Shown here: positions 24,988 through 35,480 of the stretch, one piece after another
How positions within the stretch are numbered: position 1 is the first letter of the stretch
Layout: each line of letters opens with the position of its first letter
NCBI GenBank assembly: GCA_022453515.1
Contig: JAJNNY010000020.1
Coordinates: forward strand, 124,001 to 188,000
Length of the DNA stretch: 64,000 nt
Reading direction: 5' to 3'
DNA from: Astrocystis sublimbata
Lineage: Eukaryota > Ascomycota > Sordariomycetes > Xylariales > Xylariaceae
Notes under the pieces: model-generated
What the model was told of the DNA's origin: nothing
The model's input: only the letters and a program-made list of their open reading frames with translations
Database searches by the model: none
Position numbers and translations under genes: made by a program

Positions 24988-26222
24988 TCAGCAATGTCGC
25001 TTCAGGCGTGCCATCTCAACAGTCAGACCCGGGCCGAAGCTGCACACGACAACATCCTCAGTTCCGGGACCCATAGTTCGTAATTTGTCGAGGACGGCCA
25101 GAACCGTCACACTAGCCGTGTTTCCCCTTGTGCTGTACACCTCACTGGTGGCCCGAAGTTGATGATCGGGGACACCTACAGACTGTGCCACCCCCTGGAT
25201 AATGGCTGCACCACCTGCGTGAAGGGCCCAATCGCAATTCTTCGGGTCCGCTAGACCTTTGTGACCGAAGAGTCTCTGGAGAGGGCGATGAACGGCGGCG
25301 GCGGCGTGCTTGGGCAGCGTCCTCGCGAGATAGACGAGGAAACCTTGGGAGACGGTCGTGACAGATACCTCATCGTAGGTGTCAGCAGCAACGTTCTGGC
25401 ACCAGTCGGCGACGGTGAAGAGTCGCGGTGTCTTCTCAGTCAGCGCGAGATCGTTGCACAGGACAACGGACGCTGCGCCGTCGCTGAAGAGGGCGGCGCC
25501 GATCCTGAGCTTGCCGGACTTGTGTGCGGCCTCGAGCTCAGCGCGAAGGTTAATGCTGCTCAGCTCGCAGGCGTTGACCAGGATGCGAGCCGGCCGGCCC
25601 CGAAGCGTTGCGGCGCAGGCCATGCTGTTGGCGACTCGCAGAGCAGCCAAGCCTCCAGCGCAGCCCGATCCAGAGATCAGCGATCTTTCGGCATCTCCTG
25701 AGATGCCCAGCTCCTTGGCTACGAGGTGGTCGTAGCCGGGACATTTGCAATTCGTCGCTGTTACCGAGACCATATGTGTGACGGCCGAGGCTGGGATGCC
25801 GCTTTCTTGGAGAGCCTTCCGTGCGGCACCTGCTGTCAGGGGAGGCGCATATTTATCAAAAGCTTCGTGGACCTGCTCGATGGTTGGGGGCACTGGGCTT
25901 CGCCACATGGGGTCGTTCCAGCATTCAAGGACGGCCCTTGTCTTGATACCTGTTCCTCCACTGACTGTAAGGAGCTTCTGTATCCTAGATTGTCTGTATT
26001 AGTCCCTCTATTCCATGTATTGGACTCAACATTGGAGAGAGTAGCATACCATGCGGCGTCAGCTGGGTAAATGCTTTCGACGTATTCACGGAGCTGATCC
26101 GTACCGACGAGAAGTTCAGGCCATTCGGATCCCAAGCCGGTGATTGTGAGGCGGTCGCTGAGCTCTTTTATCGGAGCATCGTTGGTGACGGGCTCGTCAG
26201 CGGAGGACCAGGTAGCACCCAT
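24988..26222 (-). CDS. Type III polyketide synthase (chalcone-synthase-like)
   Basis: Exons 26050-26222 and 24988-25984, with a 65-nt intron (GTATGC..TCTAG), give 389 residues, the normal size. The thiolase-fold triad is complete: Cys166 in SGSGCAGGLAALR, His313 in DWALHAGGAAI and Asn346 in YSTRGNTASV. The C-terminal loop SFGPGLTVEM corresponds to the GFGPG loop. The enzyme should load an acyl-CoA starter and extend it with malonyl-CoA to a resorcinol, pyrone or similar product in the cytosol; starter and product cannot be read from sequence by eye. The ATG at 26222 is preferred over an upstream GTG in the same frame. Neighbours are an FAD monooxygenase (tail to tail) and, beyond it, an integral membrane protein and a nitrilase. 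Confidence 0.93.
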
Positions 26223-29200
26223 TTTCGCTACAGACACAGGTAATTGTTCAAACTTAAAGGAAGTATTGAGGTAGATCGTTCTTGGTATCTGTGACTAGCA
26301 TCTGTGACTGGTAGTGAGCATGCCCTCTCGAAAAGCTTGTTCTTCCCTCCATGTCGGGTACTCTTGTCCTTTTAAATACTGTCTCCAACATTGTTGAGTA
26401 ATCGCTTCCATGCCATGGAGCCACATCTCTGACTAACACGGGAGAGAGAGAAGCCTTCATTTTCCCAAGCGATGCAACTTCTGGGTAGCATTCTGGTTAG
26501 GCCTGAGGGTAGATAACGCGGATTACGATAGTGTGGAGAATTCCGTCATCGTAGTGTATACTGTCAAGAAGTCGTCGCCGAATACAGTGCTCCGTAGACC
26601 CTTGAACAGGCCAAAGGTAGCGAGGTAGGGCTTGGGACGAAGATCCCGGGTGTTGAGAAATCAAGGGTCATCCGAGCTGCCTGCCGATTCGGGTAGGCTT
26701 ATGGAAACTAGACATGCCAAGTCAAGTTCGTCAGACCCGTCTGCGGCACGACATGGGCCGGTCCCGAGCTAACGTCAAGTTTGAGGATTTACCGCTTTTG
26801 GTTAACAACATAAGAAGCTTGGTAATTACTAATCATACGATGTGGTTTTCATTGCTCGGTACGACGAAGTAGCTTGGCCTAGAAATAGCGGGGACAAGAA
26901 AGTGGTAGTATGTACCTAATTGCACCCTTGCCATAGACAATCTTTCACACCTAGGATGCGAGGACTATACGAGTAGAATGAACATGAGAATGGGCACGGA
27001 CTTCTCGCATGCTCGGTACGCTATCATCGTAGACCGATTGATATAGATACCATCAAGCTGGGGTTTTGAAACAACCCCGCGGTTAGTGAGTTGGTTGCGA
27101 GAGGCAAGGGAAGCACTGGGTTAATTACTCAAGCCCGGATTACCTTTCCATCATGCCGTACTCAATCGTTGTGATAGGAACTGTCTACTCACAGGAAAAT
27201 GCTTCATTGTCTAGCAGGTATGTTCATTGTTGATCATTGATCCTGCCATATATACGAGCGTGGGGTTGTTGTCCAGGTCATGGTCTTAGCAGCAGTACTT
27301 TTGCACTCACTGCCTGGGTGTTGAGTTCCTCCGGAAGTTTCCGTAATTACAAAGATCTGTGCTACCGTATATATGATGTGTTTCGTATTTGCTAGCCCTA
27401 CTCAATAACAGATCGTCGATTTCCTGGAGCCGCCCTTGGAACCGGGGTGCGTTACTACCAACTCAACACAGCAACAATGTCCTCTTACCAGTCTAGGTAT
27501 GTATCTCAACTGTATCTGGTCACTAAAGTGATGGCGCCATCAGCCGTAATAGCCCAATCCGCATCAGGTTACATACATGTTTGGAACCAAAGTTATGTAC
27601 AGTAATTATAGCAAGATCATCGTTCCACCAGGTCAAGTCCCTCTCATCTGCAACAATGATGATAGCCTGCCAGGGCAGTGAAGTCATATTTAGGCGCCTA
27701 CACGTTGGGAAAAGATGCGATGTGTAATGCTTATCAATCTGAACAACTCATGGCAGACTTTGATGAACACTGCATCTCAAGACTGAGAAAGGTTTGCAAG
27801 ATCACTAGTTCACCGGCTATATCGATGACACAGAAAACAGAGCGTTAAATTGTCACCGGTGACTATAAATTAGATTGTGTTACAATCTAAAGCGTCGTAT
27901 TTCTGTCATTAAGCCTTCAGGGTGAAACGAATACTGACGAGGCCGGTTCATTTTCTTACAATCTGCAACCTGCCTGCTGGGTTTCCCATGTGGTAGAATG
28001 ACCAATGATTGATAATCTCCCATTAAACATGACAGTTTGGTAAAGGTTACGTAAGATCTTGGTATCATAGATTCATAGCAGACTGAACAGAGAATCATCA
28101 AATTGGTTAGCTGAGAACTCACTTGTATAATTTGGAGCGATGTGGAATAGTGACAATTTGCAGTTATTCAAAACTACAGCTCTCTAGAACCTACTAGGTA
28201 TTTCTTCATGCTTGAACAGAAATAGCAATAGAGAATTGTCGATGCTGCGAACAACGGAGAAAGGATAACCGATTTATAATTCAATTTTCAGCCTTCTCCA
28301 TGGGTTTAGCGGGCAAAAATCCTGATTTAGGTCACCTTTCATGTAAACCAACTGGGAGTAGTTTAGGGCTGTGGCGTGCTTCCAGCCTTGCGCCAAACAT
28401 AGCCTAATATCATCCTTGGCCTTACATGGATGGACTTGACCAAAGGATAATTAGGTAGACTACACTAGGCAACCACTTTCCCATTCAAGACCAGAGGCAC
28501 TCGGTACGTTTCGTGAAGGATTTATTTTGAGTATAAGCTAGTCTACATGGCGCAGATTATGGATGTGAGTAGTTCGGAAATATATTGCGATCGATGACGA
28601 TAACAATCGAGCGATTTCAACTGATTGTCCATCTTCCTAAACTAGTCCTTATCAGCGATGCCAAGCATATGGATGGGTTGTTGTCTAGTGTAAGATTTGA
28701 GCTTCTCACCGCTATCCGGCCATACGTGCCTGAAAGTCATACCTAAGGTTTCAGTTGAGATCGTGATAACTGAGCGTAGTCTTGCTTCACACGCTACATA
28801 TTACCGGGTATACGGCTCAGATACTTCATCCGGGCAAGCGGAGGAAGCCTCATGCATTAGAGCAGCGCGTGGCAGTTTCCACCAATGGAGCACTGCATGC
28901 GCCGATAAGGGATAAAATGTGCCTCCCTTGGCTCTTACACACAGTTATGAGGCTGAAGTACCATGGTAGGATGCCATTGTAAAACTTCTGACGTACAGAG
29001 AAACGGAAATGCTACTGTAACCGACACGACAGGCGAGGACGCCGATGTTACGGTATTAAAAGCCCTGTCCTTGATTGCCGCTAATGCAGGGACAAGGGAC
29101 CCTGTTCCCGCCTACATGTTGTGGCAGAACAGCAGGGTGAACAGCATACGACCTTGCTGATGACCAACCACTCCTCTTCTAGAGCAAGACTTAGCTGTTT

Positions 29201-30181
29201 GCAACAGCTGTCGATCGTCACGCTGAGCACGCAGTCTGGACACCAAATTCCGAAGGAGATACGCCCCGAAGAAGGCTCAACAGCCGAGACAGCTAAAGGA
29301 ACAGCGATCCTTGGCAGAGGCGCCCTGATTACGTCTTTCGACATGTCTGACTAGACCAGCCCCGGTTTAGATTCGGCATTGGCTCTTAGGCGCCTCCAGT
29401 TGAGCTATTCTGGCACCATTCTAGGGCTCAGAATAGCATCGCGTCTAAAGTCTCTTCCCAATCGCAACTTAGCGCTTAAGTCATAATCCCTTATAGCCTT
29501 ATGGGACCTTGTTTAGCATACCAGTAACCGGTCGTGATTTGCAATCCTGCATGGCTAGCTACATAATGTAGGTAAGCTCGGCAACTTATGCCCGACTGGC
29601 GAGTGGTTACGCGCGTAATAAAGTGAGGGTTTTGGCGCCTTCGCGCCAGCTCGGTAGCAAGTCTGGTCGTGTTACTCAGCCTCGCTAGATCCTTGACGAT
29701 TCACAATCTCACATATACCATCATCACCAGGATCCTCGCTACATGGAGCGTTCCGAAGAAAACCCCACCCGCCCGCCACCTGGATAGGTACACGAGAAGC
29801 CTAGCCAAGAAAAGCATGTGATTGCACCCATACGCCTAATAGCGGGACCAACTAATAACAATCTAGGGATTTGCTCTACTCATCAAAATTCCTTGATTGG
29901 GCTTTCTGCCATGCAATACTGTTCGCTGTCTGATCCTGCTGCGTCATGTCAAGTTGCAGCGAGGGGTTAGATGTGCATTCCGTTTCCGCCCGTCACTTCA
30001 CTGGTTGCCTTCTTAGATTGCCCTTACGGCCCAGCTATGTCGACTTCTGACCTCTCGAGTTCTTAGATTGGAACCCTATCAGGGTGCTTCTAGCCGATGC
30101 TCTTTAAACGTATCTTGATAGACATGCAGCTGCCTCATACCATTGATACGGAGCCTGCTCGTTACATGGGTTCCCGCATAT
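26223..30181. other. Long intergenic spacer
   Basis: Nearly 4 kb without a gene I can support. Short open frames occur near 28700-29350 but show no family texture and no splice logic. A small G+C hairpin (TGGCGCCTTCGCGCCA) lies near 29634-29649. No LTR copy, tRNA or transposase remnant was recognised. Confidence 0.5.
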
Positions 30182-32002
30182 TCACCACGTGAAGCTCTCG
30201 TTATGCCACCAGACCGATCGGCCTTTCCCAACCCAGTCTCCGACATGAGCTCTCAACTCACGCGCCATGGCCTCCGGTCCGCAGACGAGAATTGCGACGC
30301 TATCCTCTGAGCCCTGTCGGAAGACGCCATCTACGATCTTCTTCAGATCCGGTCTCTTCTCCCTGTATATTGATACGCGAGCAGCCTGCGTTTGACTCTC
30401 GTTGAGGCTCGCCAGCTCTACATCCTCACTGTCGCTGCTCAATTCAAAACTGCCACCCGCGTCTTTTCGAGCATTGCCCGTGAGATAAAGCTGTACGTTT
30501 TCATCGTCCAAGATGCTCTCCGCCCCTTTGGAATCAGGCCACGAGGCATCGCCGGTATTCCGCACCGTCCAAACCATCTGCACACGAGCTGCAGGGTTCT
30601 CTGCCAGGATCCATCGGTAGAGAGGGAGCGTGAACGTCGCTCCCACTCCGCCGGCGACGAGCAGAATCCGGTCGAACTCGGAGCTTGCGAGGTTCGGGAA
30701 ACGCTTAGCACATCCGTGCGGACCATCGAAAAGTAGCTTGACCTTGGGACTGGTATTCGTGCCATCGGCGAGGCCCGCGAGAGCCCTGGTCATGGGGCCA
30801 TTGTGTTTCCGAGCAATGAGAGTAAGTTCTCCATCATTTTCGTTCACCGCCGCGATGGAGAAGGGGTTAAAGGAGAACTCGAAGACGAGATGCGCAGCTG
30901 CTATAGGGTTCTTATTTGGCCGCGAAGCAGCGGGTACGCTTAGATAGATGTGCGTGCCTGGATTCTTCGCAAATCGTTCAACGTTCCCAGGTGGGATGCT
31001 GCCCACGATCTTGACTAGATCAGTGTCAGGAATCAGCTCGACTTTTACTTCGGCGACTGTAGTGTCGAATTTCCGCTTCGCTATATCGACAATAAACACC
31101 AGGAGCGCCTCCCATACGTAGGGAGATGCGTGGTCCGCATGAATGTAGATCAGCGGGGGTACCGCCAGGGCTACTATCAAATGGGTGATGAAGAAGATCC
31201 TGTAAGAGTATTGCCTCACTATCGAGAGGGAAGTCCAATACAAGAGATGAAAAGCGCCCATCAAGATTACGCCTAGGATTGGTACCAAGGACGTCAACTT
31301 TTCACTTAGGAGGCTGTTCTGGTAGTAGAAGTTGAAGTAAAAGGTGGCGTGCAGGCCGACGAAGACGTAGATGATGCGACCGAGGGCTCGATGCCAGCGA
31401 TTCACCTCCTCATGGGATGAATTGAACGCCAGTGCGAATGGATTGAGGCTTTTTAGCGACATCAGGTATTGGACTGGGAACTGTGACACACCCACGATGC
31501 CAAACCGTCGCGTTAGATGGAGATAGTCTAGGAACGGTGTTAGCGTCGATTTCATCATAAGAATCAGATGAAAACAAAACTCAACATGCTTACCCTTTCC
31601 TGTCCCTACCACACATAGGCCGAGTAGCCAGCCCGACCATGCAACTGCCGCGATGATCTGATCACGCGGTCCCCAATTCCAGCCCAGGAACACGACATCG
31701 TCGCCAAACCACCAAGCCACCTTCCTCGCGCTCGCGCTCCACGAACCGACTGGACTCAACCGCTCCCGCTTCAGCGTCGGCGAATTAGGCGGGACATCGG
31801 GGATCTCGGGCACGGCGGCATACGATCCGCGACCGGCCCCCGACAGCCTAGCAACGGACCATGCGACCAGGCGATATAGCAGGAACAGCGCGACAGGGAC
31901 CAGCGCCGACAGCTGCGCAATCAATCCATAGCGGTCGAGAGTATGCCGACGCGCCAGTTTTTGCGCATCGTCTAAGTCCACGAACTCCCAGGGCCAGCCC
32001 AT
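30182..32002 (-). CDS. Ferric-reductase-like transmembrane metalloreductase
   Basis: Exons 31594..32002 and 30182..31527, with a 66-nt intron (GTAAGC..CCTAG), give 584 residues. The transmembrane ferric-reductase domain has the two heme-ligand pairs with identical spacing: His182-x13-His196 and His252-x13-His266. An FAD-binding domain follows, with the HPFS-type motif here reading NPFSIAA (Asn for His), then an NAD(P)H-binding domain with LLVAGGVGATFTLP and VCGPEAMARELR, and a terminal aromatic residue. Such enzymes sit in the plasma membrane or vacuole and move electrons from NADPH through FAD and heme to metal ions. The intron length is a multiple of three and has no in-frame stop, so an unspliced form would still be translated. 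An SDR gene lies upstream on the same strand. Confidence 0.9.
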   Translation of the reverse strand: MGWPWEFVDLDDAQKLARRHTLDRYGLIAQLSALVPVALFLLYRLVAWSVARLSGAGRGSYAAVPEIPDVPPNSPTLKRERLSPVGSWSASARKVAWWFGDDVVFLGWNWGPRDQIIAAVAWSGWLLGLCVVGTGKGKHVEFCFHLILMMKSTLTPFLDYLHLTRRFGIVGVSQFPVQYLMSLKSLNPFALAFNSSHEEVNRWHRALGRIIYVFVGLHATFYFNFYYQNSLLSEKLTSLVPILGVILMGAFHLLYWTSLSIVRQYSYRIFFITHLIVALAVPPLIYIHADHASPYVWEALLVFIVDIAKRKFDTTVAEVKVELIPDTDLVKIVGSIPPGNVERFAKNPGTHIYLSVPAASRPNKNPIAAAHLVFEFSFNPFSIAAVNENDGELTLIARKHNGPMTRALAGLADGTNTSPKVKLLFDGPHGCAKRFPNLASSEFDRILLVAGGVGATFTLPLYRWILAENPAARVQMVWTVRNTGDASWPDSKGAESILDDENVQLYLTGNARKDAGGSFELSSDSEDVELASLNESQTQAARVSIYREKRPDLKKIVDGVFRQGSEDSVAILVCGPEAMARELRAHVGDWVGKGRSVWWHNESFTW

Positions 32003-32661
32003 CTCTTTTGTCGCGCGCGCCCAATGGACGGATTGTGTGGTCGAGACCAGCGGATCAACCGGTTAAATCCGACTTGCCCAATCCAGCGGCACGGAAGGGT
32101 AGCAGCCGACCGGATTTTTTTAACGACAGATCTGAATAGTAATTAATCTAGATTTGTCTAGATTGAGTTCGATACCACAGGAGGTTAAAAGCTTGTTCGC
32201 TGTTGTTCCAGCCGCCTGGGATTGTCACGCTGCTACTATGTGACGTGTTTACATTGCGACGTAGTGGACCAGCCATAGTCAGCTTCGGCTCCGTCGGCGT
32301 TTAGATCTTATCAAGCCAAACCCGCTAGGGCGCCAATCCTTGCTTTTTTTGATATTTCTCGCTGTCACCGATAATTTGAAGTGTCATTCAGCAAGATAGG
32401 CACGGGCAATAGCGATGGATTCTATCCATCCGACAAAAAAATTCAATTGAATCATTCATAGCTATTGTTTTGCTTGAATTATACTGTCTGGTTTCTCTCA
32501 TTATATACTGGTTATGTTGACGATGTGTGTCCCAGACTTACCAGTGCTGTGTCGGTCGCGCCCCATGGTGATGAGATGCTGGCCAGCGCGACCAGCGCAA
32601 TAAATGATGATTTGCTCATTATCCTCGTATCACTTCCAGTTGATTCCCTTTTAGATATGTA
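32003..32661. other. Spacer between reductase and SDR genes
   Basis: Contains the presumed promoter of the metalloreductase and the 3' end of the short-chain dehydrogenase. No gene or confident motif is seen. Confidence 0.5.
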
Positions 32662-33545
32662 CTATCCTGTCAAAGCAACATAATTAATATCGAGTAGAGT
32701 CTGAGAAGAAAAAAAAGACAAAGTTGCACGCGAGGGATACTTACCAGCATGCCCTCCCACCCAAACCAGCTTAATATCCAAGCCACTGTAGTCAAACTCC
32801 CCTGCCAAATGACATGCTTGACCTTAGGCCGCAATAGTTCGTTCACAACGTTTCTGGCGTAATCTTCGGGTTTCGTCCAATCCTGCCCGTCGAGCATCTT
32901 CCTCCCCTCGATAAATTCCTTGATAGGTGTATAAAGACTCCCTTCGGGCAGCTTAGTAGGCGGCGCGTTCCTGAACAGATCCGACTTGATGCTTCCCGTC
33001 TTGATCGTGACGACGCGAACGCCCAATGGCGCAAGCTCTGTCCGCATACTGGCACCGAGGCATTCAAGCGCCGCCTTCGACGCGTTATAGGGGGCTAGAA
33101 ACGGCGGCCGGAAAACTGCGTTCACACTGCCTAGATTTGCCACGACAGCGTCTCCTGCATTCTGCTTCGCCGCCTCCAACAGCAGGGGCAAGAATGCCTT
33201 CGTGATAGCAAACGCGCCCAGGACATTCACCTCGAAGATCTTCCTCACGTCCTCGACATCGGTGTCGGCGAAAGGCATGATTTGCAGGACTCCCGCATTA
33301 TTAATCAAGATGTCTAATTTTCCACCTGTGGCTTTCTGGACGCGCGCGACGCCGCGTTCGATTGATGGCTTCGATGTCACGTCCATCTCGAAAGTCTCCA
33401 TCCCTAGCGCGGCGAGGCCCTCAAGTTGGCTGTCCGAGATGCCGGTCGCGAAGACGCGGTGGCCGCGCATGTGGAACTCGGTCGCGAGGGCTGCGCCAAT
33501 ACCACTAGCTCCACAGCCTGTGATGAGGACTGATTTGAGCGGCAT
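32662..33545 (-). CDS. Short-chain dehydrogenase/reductase (acyl-DHAP reductase-like)
   Basis: The main exon is 32745-33545. A 44-nt intron with a GTAAGT donor and a pyrimidine tract before CAG leads to a last exon of 12 codons (32662-32700), giving 279 residues. Without splicing the frame ends at 32670. The cofactor site is LITGCGASGIGAAL near residue 8, the NNAG motif follows, and the catalytic set is Ser in NLGSVNAV with Tyr-Lys in APYNASKAALE. The order fits classical SDRs. The start ATG at 33545 gives the usual short leader before the first beta strand, and the longer frame opens with TTG. Overall texture resembles the AYR1-like group (1-acyldihydroxyacetone-phosphate reductase), but the substrate is not certain. 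The hydrophobic C-terminus may attach to a membrane. Confidence 0.87.
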
Positions 33546-34889
33546 CTTAAGGTCGTGAGTCGTCGCAATTGAGATGCACGGATATCTGAATAATTTTTTC
33601 TGTGCGTCTGGCGTGGGGAATGAAGCTTTCGCGGAATGAGGGGTAACCAACAGTATGCCTTTGTTGAGCTGCCAAAATAGTGAGTGTTGGTGGGTGCACC
33701 AGCCAATTCAGTGCACTGATTCGAATTGTTATTTTGCAAGGGGTGAAGTAACCTAGAATTTCGGCGAATGAACCGTAAATGTCATTTTTTATTTAAGGGA
33801 AGTTGAGTAAGGCTTCATTGATTAGCTAGGAAGTACCTACTAATTACATGCCTATACAATTGATCCGGATTATGCCCTAATGCTATCGAAGTTGGCTGGC
33901 CAATATTTACCACGTCTTGCGACTTTCAGTTGTAAAGCCAGCAGATTATCAGGTAATCACTAGCCAGCTCGGATATGGTATACCTTCATAAAGTGTAGCG
34001 AACATCAAAAGCGGGCGCGAGCAGGTAAATAGGTGAAGCACAGGCCGAACGAATTTACCCGTCAAGCACCTGCAACACAGCACATTGGCCATGATAGCCT
34101 CGCCTTTCACATGTTTATAGTCTTAGCACGTTGTAAGCTGTTGGCGCTGCCTATTTGAGACAGTGTTGAGATGGACGTACAAGTGAACAAACATCTTTGT
34201 GTCCCTCCGGGAAGCTATGAGCGGCAGCAGGCATGTGAGTTTGCTTGAACTCTCCCCTTCAAGAACATTGGAGAAAGCAACCTCTTTTCCATGGATCAAG
34301 CCTTTACGTAAGACACCTTAGGGCTAATATTGTCTTCAACATGTATCTCAGTTTGATTGATCAAGTGCTAGTTTAGGTTGAGCGTTCTCCCATATGCCGG
34401 ATATTGTGAAGCGGAGGGTGCCTTACGCCAGCGCAACTTCCCACGACGTCAAAGTCCAACACTTTAGCGAGCCATGGTCTGAGTCGGTCCCGAGAATGTA
34501 GCACAACTCCGACGACCTGATAAGTGACACCGCGAGAACTGTTAGGCGATGACCGGGCAGAGGTGATGATTTCGTCGGGAAGTCTGCGGCTAGTTGCTTG
34601 CATTTGTAACCATCTGTCCTCATCACGTCTCGCTTGTGGGATTGAAATCAATTTGATTGGTATCTAGTCTACTTGTCAAAGTTTGACATGGCTACATGCA
34701 TTTTAAGAAAGGGCGCAAATCTTGATTTGATGTATAATGGTTTGCTATGTTGACTTCATTCATCGGTTATGCTCACTATATAGCTATATGAAGTCTTCCA
34801 ATCCATGTCCGCGAATTTGATCCTGTACTCAAGTCAAAGCCATCAACTTCTTGCTCTAAACAGTTCGCACTCAATCACTACGAGAAACC
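33546..34889. other. Spacer between divergent genes
   Basis: About 1.3 kb that should hold promoters for the SDR (minus) and the But2-domain protein (plus). No further gene is supported. Confidence 0.5.
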
Positions 34890-35480
34890 ATGCGCTACCT
34901 TGCCCTTGTCTTATTATGCTGGCTCTTCGGCGCCGTGATAGCCGCGCCTTACGAGCTGATTTCGAAGCGAAGGCTTTACGACCATGAACGAGAACAGCAC
35001 AGCAAGAAGAGTGTATGCCCCTCATATCTCCAACGTGGTCAATATGAGTTTCCGCACTACATAACCCAGATCTCCGCGACGCAACCCGACAAGGCTTTCG
35101 GCCAACAATACAGCGGGCTATTCACACCCGGCGACATCTCAACCCTCTACAAGTTCGACGTACCAGCTTCTCGTGCCGGCGAGAACTGCACCCTAAAGTT
35201 CATATTCCCCGAACAAGACCAGCTGAGCATGTCATCGTTCTCCTACGAGGGGCCTGGCACGTTCTTCTTCGAGGGGTATGACACCGGGAGCTGTCCCGAT
35301 GACATGACGACCTTCAACCACCAGCCGGCGCCTTCGCCATTCTCGCCGTTTGCCCCGATTCATATGGAGCCGGGCTACGAATATATCGTTGATGTCGGCC
35401 CCTGCTCCTTCTCTGCGGGACAATGTATTTCTGGGGGTGAGCATGATGAGCTACACTACTACGCACTGAGGTGCTGGTGA
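34890..35480 (+). CDS. Secreted But2-domain protein
   Basis: One exon of 196 residues. The N-terminus (MRYLALVLLCWLFGAVIA) is a signal peptide, followed by a dibasic site (SKRR) that could be processed. The body, from about residue 48, has YEFPHYITQIS, a phenylalanine- and tyrosine-rich beta-sandwich pattern with KFDVPAS and NCTLKFIFP, and FEGYDTGSC. This matches the But2 C-terminal domain (named after a ubiquitin-like-binding yeast protein) that is common in secreted fungal proteins. Its extracellular function is unknown. Six cysteines are likely in the mature chain, consistent with a disulfide-stabilised wall or secreted protein. No intron is needed. Confidence 0.85.
   Translation: MRYLALVLLCWLFGAVIAAPYELISKRRLYDHEREQHSKKSVCPSYLQRGQYEFPHYITQISATQPDKAFGQQYSGLFTPGDISTLYKFDVPASRAGENCTLKFIFPEQDQLSMSSFSYEGPGTFFFEGYDTGSCPDDMTTFNHQPAPSPFSPFAPIHMEPGYEYIVDVGPCSFSAGQCISGGEHDELHYYALRCW

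Noticed and set aside
16600..33545. Firm call of a complete secondary-metabolite cluster
   Set aside because: There is no pathway-specific transcription factor, and the gaps of 1.7-4 kb and mixed orientations are too loose. It is kept as a candidate only.
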